64,000 bases of DNA from positions 3,130,492 to 3,194,491 of the forward strand of contig NZ_WUTY02000001.1 in the NCBI RefSeq assembly GCF_009828925.2. The letters run 5' to 3'. The stretch is from Methylicorpusculum oleiharenae (GTDB lineage Bacteria > Pseudomonadota > Gammaproteobacteria > Methylococcales > Methylomonadaceae). The translations under genes and the position numbers were made by a program. A model generated the notes under the pieces. It was not told the origin of the DNA. It did no database searches and saw nothing but the letters and a program-made list of their open reading frames with translations. Numbering within the stretch: the stretch's first letter is position 1; the number at the start of each line of letters is the position of its first letter. Positions 49,294-56,304 of this stretch are shown here, piece by piece.

Positions 49294-50868
49294 TTAATCG
49301 CGGTCGCGGCCTTTATTTGAGTGCTGTGAAGCAGGAAGGGTTTGGCTAAACACCACGTCGCCTTCAATATCCTTTAAATCCACGGTCATGGCTTGAGTCT
49401 TGCGGTCGATGTTAACCTCGCCGAAAAACTGCAGACCCGCGTAAGGAGATAAATTTACCTGGCCAGGTGCGGGTGCTTTATTAAACACCACTTGAGGTCC
49501 GAAGGTACCGTCGGTGGAGTTAGGTCCAAATGAACCTGCGTTTAAAGGGCCTGCGACGAACTCCCAGAATGGCGTAAAATCCTTGCTGGTGGCTTTGCGG
49601 GGATCATAGAAATGCGCTGCCGCATAATGCACATCTGCAGTCAGCCAGACGATATTGTCTATGCGCTTATGCTTGATAAAACTCAGTAACTCGGCTATTT
49701 CCAGTTCGCGCCCGGCGGCGGCACCGTCATTGCCGTTGGCGATTGCTTCCCAGCGGGCATCGCCTTGGGCATCGCTGCCATCACCGATATTCAAACCGAT
49801 CGGCATATCCGAGGAGATAACTTTCCAGGTGGCTTTGGAGTTTTTCAGTTCCTCTTTCAGCCAGGCTAATTGCTGCTCGCCCAGAAATACGGTTTCAGGG
49901 CCGGCTTGAGTCTGCAGGTTATTGGTATTGGGGCCACGATAGGAGCGCATGTCGATAACAAATACGTCCAGCAGTTTGCCATAAGACAGTTTGCGATAGA
50001 TACGTTCTGATTCCTCGGCATCGTGAGGGCGAAGTGGCGCAAATTCATGGAAAGCCTGTGTGGCGCGCGCTACCAGGAGTGGCACATCTTTTACGGTATA
50101 ACGGGGATCTGCGCTTAAATCCTTGGAATCCGACCAGTTATTGACAACCTCGTGATCGTCCCATTGCCAGATTTGCGGTACTTCTGCATTGAATCGGCGC
50201 AGGTTTTCGTCCAGGAAGTTGTATTTGTAACGGCCGCGAAACTCATTCAACGTTTCGGCTACTTTGCTGACTTCCGGAGTTACCAGGTTAGTCCAAATCA
50301 GCCCATTTTCAGCGATTTTGCTCTCGGGAATCGGCCCATCCGAGTACACACTGTCACCACTTTGAATGAAAAATTGCGGTTGAACCTGGCGCATAGCTTC
50401 GTAAATTTTCATACCGCCAAAGCTTTCATTGATGCCCCAGCCCTGACCCGCAGTATCACCACCCCACACAAAGCGTATGTTGTCGCGTTTACCAACGGTA
50501 TGGAAATGGCCTGTTACCGGCTCGCTTTGGCTGCGGGCATTGGTTAAGTCCTCAAACCAGACTTTGACATAAATTTCTTTGCCTTCAGGCAGGTTGGTTA
50601 AATCCTGGCGACTAGTGAAATCAGATTCGGCCATGGCATAGGGGCCGCGAACAGTGACAGCATTTGTGAAGTTTTCATCCAGTGCATATTCCACCATCAT
50701 GCGCGAGGGTCTGTCGGCGCGACTCCAGATTACGGCACGGCCGCCATCGACATCGCCAATCTGAATGCCTTGTGCCATCAGCGGCACATCGGCAGCCGAT
50801 GCAGTGATCGTCATCGACGCGATAACGACGGCTAGCAAACTTCGAGAATAGTTAATTGTACTGTGCAT
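49294..50868 (-). CDS. PhoD-family alkaline phosphatase/phosphodiesterase
   Basis: A 524-residue exported hydrolase. A Sec-type signal peptide (ending TASA) precedes an N-terminal Ig-like PhoD domain (IQIGDVDGGRAVIWSRADRP) and the catalytic domain with VWGGDTAGQGWG, FIQSGDSVYSDGP, WQWDDHEVVNNWSD and WLTADVHYAAAHFYD. PhoD enzymes use calcium and iron and release phosphate from esters. The start at MHSTINYS is set by GGAG. No twin-arginine motif is seen, which is unusual for PhoD. Confidence 0.92.
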   Translation of the reverse strand: MHSTINYSRSLLAVVIASMTITASAADVPLMAQGIQIGDVDGGRAVIWSRADRPSRMMVEYALDENFTNAVTVRGPYAMAESDFTSRQDLTNLPEGKEIYVKVWFEDLTNARSQSEPVTGHFHTVGKRDNIRFVWGGDTAGQGWGINESFGGMKIYEAMRQVQPQFFIQSGDSVYSDGPIPESKIAENGLIWTNLVTPEVSKVAETLNEFRGRYKYNFLDENLRRFNAEVPQIWQWDDHEVVNNWSDSKDLSADPRYTVKDVPLLVARATQAFHEFAPLRPHDAEESERIYRKLSYGKLLDVFVIDMRSYRGPNTNNLQTQAGPETVFLGEQQLAWLKEELKNSKATWKVISSDMPIGLNIGDGSDAQGDARWEAIANGNDGAAAGRELEIAELLSFIKHKRIDNIVWLTADVHYAAAHFYDPRKATSKDFTPFWEFVAGPLNAGSFGPNSTDGTFGPQVVFNKAPAPGQVNLSPYAGLQFFGEVNIDRKTQAMTVDLKDIEGDVVFSQTLPASQHSNKGRDRD

Positions 50869-51330
50869 GATCAACTCCGGAACTGGTTGTAAGAGTCAAT
50901 CACTTTAGAGGCGGCAGATTACAGAGTGATGAACTCCAGGTTAACGATTGATGACAGTAAACGTAATTCTTCAGAGGGAACTATTGAATGCTGAACGATA
51001 CACGGAAAGGGTATCAATTGGTGGAGGTTGCGGCTGGCGATAGCCAAACCAACATTCACAGATAGATCGTTAGGTCGGATTGCCAAAAGCATGCAAGTTA
51101 AGCCGCTTAACGGCGCAGTCCAATCAGAGCGAAAACCCTAAAATGCGCAGCTCCAACGAATTGAAACAAAGTCAAACTGTATATATCGATATTGCTTGAT
51201 TTTGTTGGGTAATTGTTTGACCATTACGCCTCGTTTACGGGTCAATTCCTGTCGTTGGCGTTGTTTGCCGACTACCTGAACGGCAGTGGTTTTCGGGGTA
51301 TTCCCCTTTTGGATAAGAAACATAGATAGA
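50869..51330. other. Intergenic region upstream of the restriction island
   Basis: It separates the PhoD gene from hsdR, which run apart from each other, so both promoters lie here. An inverted part of the palindromic repeat family lies at 51021-51058. No gene is recognised. Confidence 0.55.
51021..51058. repeat. Dispersed palindromic repeat, copy 3 (inverted, partial)
   Basis: GTGGAGGTTGCGGCTGGCGA reverse-complements to the AATGTTGGG...CGCCAACCGCAACCT part of the element at 10608-10664. Confidence 0.6.
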
Positions 51331-53799
51331 ATGTCAAAAAAAGGACTCACCGAAGCCGACATCTGTGCCAAATACATTACACCCAAGCTGATCCAGTCTG
51401 GCTGGGATGAAGCGACACAAATCCGTCGGGAAGTGACGTTCACCAAGGGCCGGATTATCGTCCGGGGCCGACTGGTGACTCGAGGTAAAGCCAAGCGCGC
51501 CGATTATGTGTTGTACTATCAACACATTCCCATTGCCATCATCGAAGCCAAGGACAACAACCACGCCATTGGCGACGGCATGCAACAGGCTCTTGATTAT
51601 GCCGCCACATTGCAAGTACCGTTTGTATTCTCCAGCAATGGTGACGGTTTTCTGTTTCACGACAAAACCGGACAATCGGACCCGTTAGAACAAAACCTCG
51701 GCCCCGACCAATTTCCAAGCCCCGCTCATCTTTGGCAACACTATCGGCTTTGGAAGCATATCGATTCGCAGCAAGAAGACATCATCCTGGAACCCTATTA
51801 CGACGACGGCTGCGGTAAAGAGCCTCGCTATTACCAACGCAATGCTATCAACGCCACTATCGAAGCCATTGCCAAGGGACAAAATCGAGTCTTGTTGGTG
51901 ATGGCAACCGGCACCGGGAAGACTTATACCGCCTTTCAGATCATCTGGCGTTTATGGAAATCCGACTGGCATAAGGGCAGGCAAAAACGTATCCTGTTTC
52001 TAGCCGACCGCAATATTCTGGTCAACCAAACCATGGTCAACGATTTTCGCCCCTTCGGACCCGCCATGGCCAAGCTCAGCACCAACGCCAAAACCATCGA
52101 ACGCAACGATGGCAGCTTCGTTGATCTGACTACCGCGATCGATAACAAACGCTGCATCGATACCGCCTATGAAATTTACCTTGGCCTTTATCAGGCTTTG
52201 ACGGGCCCTGAAGAGCGGCAAAAGATTTACCGTGAGTTATCGCCCGACTTCTTCGACCTGATCATCATCGACGAATGCCATCGGGGTAGTGCTGCCGAAG
52301 ATTCTGCCTGGCGCGAAATTCTGGAGCATTTCAAACCCGCCACCCAGATCGGTTTGACCGCTACGCCCAAGGAAACCGAATACGTTTCCAACCTCCATTA
52401 TTTCGGTGAACCGGTTTACACCTATTCGTTAAAACAGGGCATCAGTGACGGCTTTCTGGCCCCGTATAAAGTCATCAAAGTGCATCTGGACATCGACGTC
52501 GAAGGCTACCGCCCCAAGAAAGGCGAAACGGACCGGCAAGGACGGCTGATCGACGATCGAATTTACAACATCAAGGATTTCGACCGTAACATCATCATCG
52601 ACAGCCGCACCCGGCGAGTCGCCCAATGGATTTCCGATTACCTCAAGCAAAGCGGCGACCGATACCAAAAGACCATCGTCTTCTGCGTTGATACCGAACA
52701 CGCCGCTTTATTGCGTCAGGCATTGATCCTGGAAAATCAGGATGAAGTGTTAAAAAACGAACGCTACATCATGCGCATTACCGGCGACGACGGTGCCGGC
52801 ATCGCCCAACTGGATAACTTTATCGACCCGGAATCCACCTACCCGGTCATCGTTACCACCTCGCGCCTGTTGTCAACCGGTGTGGATGCTCAAACGTGCA
52901 AACTGATCGTCATCGACCGTACCGTTGGCTCGATGACCGAATTCAAGCAAATTCTGGGGCGTGGCACCCGACTCTATGAATTCCTGAAAAAATTCTATTT
53001 CACGCTGGTCGATTTTCGCCAAGCCAGTGCGCATTTTGCCGACAAAGATTTTGACGGCGAACCGGTACAAATTTACTCACCTGACGAAGACGATCCTGTC
53101 ACGCCGCCTGATGATATTCCTCCGACAGTCGATCCCGAAGATCCGACCTCGAATACTCCCGGCGATGATGAAGAAATCCTGTTTGTACCCCCCACGGTAG
53201 AACCAGACCCGCCAGACGTCAAAGAGCCGCCGCCCAAATACCGTGTCAAAGGTAAGCCGGTCAGCGTGTTGAAAGAACGGGTCGAATACCTGGATGAAAA
53301 CGGCAAACTGATTACCGAATCCCTGCGCGATTTTTCCCGCAAAGCCATTCGTGCTCATTTCGCCAGCCTGGACCAGTTTTTAAAACGCTGGAAATCCGCC
53401 GAACGCAAAGAGGCCATCATCGAAGAACTGGCCGAAGAAGGTTTGCTTTTGGAACCCTTGTTGGAAGAAGTCGGCAAAGACCTCGACCCCTTTGACTTGA
53501 TTTGCCACATCGCTTTTGATCAGCCACCGCTCACCCGCCGCGAACGCGCCAACAACGTTAAAAAGCGCGATGTCTTCACTCAATACGGTGAACAAGCCCG
53601 TGCAGTGCTGGAAGCTTTGCTGGATAAATATCAGGACGAAGGCGTCGTCACCGGCCTGGATAATGTCAAAATACTGGAAATTGCCCCGTTCGACCGGATG
53701 GGCACCGCATTCCAACTGATCAAACAATTCGGCGGCAAAGCCCATTTCGAACAAGCCGTCCACGCACTGCAAGCCGCACTCTACGAGGAAGTCGCCTAA
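51331..53799 (+). CDS. hsdR: Type I restriction enzyme, HsdR subunit (EcoEI-like)
   Basis: An 822-residue restriction and translocase subunit. The N-terminal nuclease domain has RADYVLYYQHIPIAIIEAKD (PD-ExK core). The helicase core has LLVMATGTGKTYTAFQII (Walker A), LIIIDECHRG (DEAH-type Walker B), GLTATPKET and the late motif GRGTRLYE. The C-terminal region from about 600 is EcoEI-type, which binds the modification complex, after an acidic, proline-rich linker (PPTVDPEDP). ATG at 51331 is preferred over an upstream GTG/ATG reading. hsdM follows after 3 bases. Confidence 0.94.
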   Translation: MSKKGLTEADICAKYITPKLIQSGWDEATQIRREVTFTKGRIIVRGRLVTRGKAKRADYVLYYQHIPIAIIEAKDNNHAIGDGMQQALDYAATLQVPFVFSSNGDGFLFHDKTGQSDPLEQNLGPDQFPSPAHLWQHYRLWKHIDSQQEDIILEPYYDDGCGKEPRYYQRNAINATIEAIAKGQNRVLLVMATGTGKTYTAFQIIWRLWKSDWHKGRQKRILFLADRNILVNQTMVNDFRPFGPAMAKLSTNAKTIERNDGSFVDLTTAIDNKRCIDTAYEIYLGLYQALTGPEERQKIYRELSPDFFDLIIIDECHRGSAAEDSAWREILEHFKPATQIGLTATPKETEYVSNLHYFGEPVYTYSLKQGISDGFLAPYKVIKVHLDIDVEGYRPKKGETDRQGRLIDDRIYNIKDFDRNIIIDSRTRRVAQWISDYLKQSGDRYQKTIVFCVDTEHAALLRQALILENQDEVLKNERYIMRITGDDGAGIAQLDNFIDPESTYPVIVTTSRLLSTGVDAQTCKLIVIDRTVGSMTEFKQILGRGTRLYEFLKKFYFTLVDFRQASAHFADKDFDGEPVQIYSPDEDDPVTPPDDIPPTVDPEDPTSNTPGDDEEILFVPPTVEPDPPDVKEPPPKYRVKGKPVSVLKERVEYLDENGKLITESLRDFSRKAIRAHFASLDQFLKRWKSAERKEAIIEELAEEGLLLEPLLEEVGKDLDPFDLICHIAFDQPPLTRRERANNVKKRDVFTQYGEQARAVLEALLDKYQDEGVVTGLDNVKILEIAPFDRMGTAFQLIKQFGGKAHFEQAVHALQAALYEEVA

Positions 53800-53802
53800 C
53801 CC

Positions 53803-55260
53803 ATGTCAGCCAGAACCACCGTTAAATCCATTCAAGACATCATGCGCCAGGACGTCGGCGTCGATGGTGATGCCCAGCGTCTGTCGCAACTGTGCTGGAT
53901 GTTCTTTTTAAAAATCATCGACGATCAGGATCAGCAACTGGAAATCATGCAGGACGACTACCATTCGCCGATTCCGGAACCCTTTCAATGGCGCAACTGG
54001 GCGGCCGATCCGGAAGGTATCACCGGCGAAGCCTTGATGAACTTCATCAACACCGAACTGTTCCCGACCCTGAAAAACCTGACGCCCACCGGCAGCCAAG
54101 CCAACCGCGCCCGCGTGGTCAAAAGTGTGTTCGAAGATGCCTATAACTACATGAAATCCGGTCAGTTGATGCGCCAAGTCATCAATAAAATCAGCGGCGT
54201 CGATTTCAACGATCTCGCCGAGCGTAAGCATTTCGGCGATATTTATGAACAACTGCTCAACGACCTGCAAAGCGCCGGCAATGCCGGCGAATATTACACC
54301 CCGCGCGCCGTTACCGCCTTCATGGTGGATCGTATCGATCCCAAGCCCGGCGAAATCCTGTTTGACCCGTCCTGCGGCACCGGTGGTTTTTTGACCTGCT
54401 CGATTCGCCACATGCGCGACCGTTACGTCAAAAAAGTTGAAGACGAACAAGCGCTGCAAGCCAGCCTGCGCGCCGTCGAGAAAAAGCAGCTGCCACACAT
54501 GCTCTGCGTCACCAACATGCTGCTGCACGGCATCGAAGACCCCAGCTTCGTCCGCCACGACAACACCCTGGCCAAGCCCTACATCAGTTACGGCCAAGCC
54601 GACCGGGTTGACATCATTCTGACCAATCCGCCTTTTGGTGGCCGGGAGGAAGACGGCATCGAATCGAACTTCCCGGCCCATTTTCGCACCAAGGAAACCG
54701 CTGATTTGTTCCTGGCCTTGTTTATCCGTCTGCTCAAGCCCGGCGGCCGTGCCGCCATCGTTTTGCCGGACGGCTCGCTGTTCGGCGAAGGCGTCAAAAC
54801 CCGCCTGAAAGAACACCTGCTGGAAGAATGCAATCTGCACACCATCGTGCGCCTGCCGAACAGCGTGTTCAAGCCTTACGCCAGCATCGGCACCAACCTG
54901 CTGTTTTTCGAGAAAGGCCAGCCAACCCAGGATGTTTGGTTCTACGAGCATCACGTCCCGGCCACGCAAAAAGCTTACTCGATGACCAAACCCATTCGCG
55001 TCGAACACCTGCAAGGCTGTGTCGATTGGTGGGGCGGGGCGGAGAGAGTAGGGCGCCAGGAAACCGAACACGCCTGGAAAGTCAGCAGCGATGACATCAA
55101 GGCTCGTAACTACAACCTGGATTCTAAAAACCCGCACACCATTGCCGACGATCACGGCAATCCGGCGGAACTGTTAGCCAAGCTGGAACAAGACGAACAA
55201 ACCGTTGCCCAGTTGCGCGACCAACTGAAAAGTATTCTGGCTGAAGCGTTGCTGCGCTAG
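53803..55260 (+). CDS. hsdM: Type I restriction enzyme, HsdM N6-adenine methyltransferase
   Basis: A 485-residue modification subunit with an N-terminal helical HsdM domain, the SAM site FDPSCGTGGFLTCS and the catalytic motif ILTNPPFGGREED. It methylates adenine in the site chosen by HsdS. It is nearly contiguous with hsdR, whereas hsdS lies about 1 kb downstream, past two small genes and repeat elements. Confidence 0.95.
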   Translation: MSARTTVKSIQDIMRQDVGVDGDAQRLSQLCWMFFLKIIDDQDQQLEIMQDDYHSPIPEPFQWRNWAADPEGITGEALMNFINTELFPTLKNLTPTGSQANRARVVKSVFEDAYNYMKSGQLMRQVINKISGVDFNDLAERKHFGDIYEQLLNDLQSAGNAGEYYTPRAVTAFMVDRIDPKPGEILFDPSCGTGGFLTCSIRHMRDRYVKKVEDEQALQASLRAVEKKQLPHMLCVTNMLLHGIEDPSFVRHDNTLAKPYISYGQADRVDIILTNPPFGGREEDGIESNFPAHFRTKETADLFLALFIRLLKPGGRAAIVLPDGSLFGEGVKTRLKEHLLEECNLHTIVRLPNSVFKPYASIGTNLLFFEKGQPTQDVWFYEHHVPATQKAYSMTKPIRVEHLQGCVDWWGGAERVGRQETEHAWKVSSDDIKARNYNLDSKNPHTIADDHGNPAELLAKLEQDEQTVAQLRDQLKSILAEALLR

Positions 55261-55299
55261 AATCATCAGGGACAACCAACCAGTCAGAGGAGTAACAGC

Positions 55300-55611
55300 A
55301 TGCATCCCGCCATCCAGCAATACCAGCCCGCCATCGCCGAACTGTGTCGGCGCTACCATGTTCGCAAACTGGAAGTGTTCGGTTCGGCCGCGCGCGGTAG
55401 TGATTTTGATCCAACCTTGAGTGATGCCGACTTTTTGGTGGAATTTGCTGGCGAAGAACAAGCGCCCTCCTTGCAAACCTTTTTTGACTTACGTCAGGAA
55501 CTAGCGGAACTGATTGGCCGCGAGGTGGATTTGGCCGAAACTGCATCCCTCCTGAATCCTTACGTGCGAGCCAGTATCGAACAAAGCCGCGAGTTGGTTT
55601 ATGAAGCGTGA
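55300..55611 (+). CDS. MNT-domain nucleotidyltransferase (antitoxin-type)
   Basis: A 103-residue minimal nucleotidyltransferase with the motif KLEVFGSAARGSDFDPTLSD and its catalytic ADFLVEF aspartates. Proteins of this type (MntA) usually neutralise a neighbouring HEPN (DUF86) ribonuclease by AMPylation. A strong ribosome site (GAGGAG) precedes the ATG. The expected partner is not intact: an ATG at 55601 overlapping this gene's end reads MKRDAREPV and stops, which resembles the usual HEPN opening. Confidence 0.85.
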   Translation: MHPAIQQYQPAIAELCRRYHVRKLEVFGSAARGSDFDPTLSDADFLVEFAGEEQAPSLQTFFDLRQELAELIGREVDLAETASLLNPYVRASIEQSRELVYEA

Positions 55612-55630
55612 TGCCCGCGAACCGGTTTAA
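55601..55630 (+). pseudogene. Possible stub of a HEPN (DUF86) toxin gene
   Basis: ATG at 55601, overlapping the antitoxin-type gene as its partner would, encodes MKRDAREPV then TAA. DUF86 proteins often begin MKRD.R.YL. The rest is gone and a truncated MITE-like element lies about 90 bases downstream, so I infer loss of the toxin. The evidence is only about six residues. Confidence 0.35.
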
Positions 55631-55720
55631 AGCTGCCTTGTTTGAGCGCATCGTCCTCAATCCGCCAAAAGTGTCGCCACGGGTGACACAAATGCACTCC
55701 GACAGGTTCGAAGCTGGTTG

Positions 55721-55784
55721 TCGTCCCGGCAGGGATTCACTTGCTCGCTCTAATGGGTGCCGGGACCCAGTCTACAGGGACGTG
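55721..55784. repeat. MITE-like element, partial left arm
   Basis: TCGTCCCGGCAGGGATT matches the terminal repeat of the hsdS elements. After about 22 unrelated bases the match resumes with TGCCGGGACCCAGTCTACAG. The right arm is missing. Confidence 0.6.
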
Positions 55785-55833
55785 AATAAAGCCTGCGACC
55801 TCACGAATACTGGGAAATGGATTTAGCTCATCA

Positions 55834-56130
55834 ATGACAAAACAACCCTGCGTCTACCTGCTCGCCAGCCAACGCAACGGCACTTTATACATCGGCGTAA
55901 CTTCGGACCTGATCGATCGGGTGTACCAACACCGAAAAGAGCTGGCCGAAGGCTTCACCAAACGCTACAAAATACACGATCTGGTGTGGTACGAACCTCA
56001 CCAAACCATGGAAAGCGCCATCCAGCGCGAAAAGCAACTTAAAAAATGGGATAGAAAAGCTAAAATAGGGTTGATTGAACAGAATAATCCCCATTGGAAG
56101 GACTTATGGCCCGAATTATCCATACCTTAA
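55834..56130 (+). CDS. GIY-YIG nuclease-family protein
   Basis: A 98-residue single-domain protein of the small GIY-YIG family (UPF0213 type). The motif pair is VYLLASQRNGTLYIGVTSDL, with the YIG block, followed by the metal-site Glu-containing IQREKQLKKWDRKAKI. Such proteins often sit in genomic islands and their cellular role is unsettled. It lies between hsdM and hsdS and is bounded by MITE-like repeats. Confidence 0.9.
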   Translation: MTKQPCVYLLASQRNGTLYIGVTSDLIDRVYQHRKELAEGFTKRYKIHDLVWYEPHQTMESAIQREKQLKKWDRKAKIGLIEQNNPHWKDLWPELSIP

Positions 56131-56137
56131 CCAACAC

Positions 56138-56261
56138 CGTCGTCCCGGCATGGATTGCCGGGAACCAGACTGCAAGGATGCGACTGGCTAAATACTTTAC
56201 TGTGATCGATACAGCTTACATCCCTGTAAACTGGACCCCGGCATTCCCTGCCGGGGCGACG
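56138..56261. mobile_element. MITE-like element, 124-bp copy upstream of hsdS
   Basis: The element begins CGTCGTCCCGGCATGGATTG and ends with the imperfect inverted match CTGGACCCCGGCATTCCCTG plus CCGGGGCGACG. The arms match the 31-bp terminal repeats inside hsdS with a few changes, while the interior is shorter and different. It sits 44 bases before the hsdS start, so it may influence hsdS expression. Confidence 0.8.
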
Positions 56262-56304
56262 GCCATTTGTCCTTACAACGCAAAATAAAACTAAATACCA
56301 GACT

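Noticed and set aside
53908-55155. Long reverse-strand open reading (415 codons) opposite hsdM
   Set aside because: It mirrors the hsdM codon pattern, has no recognisable domain, and hsdM is certain on the other strand.
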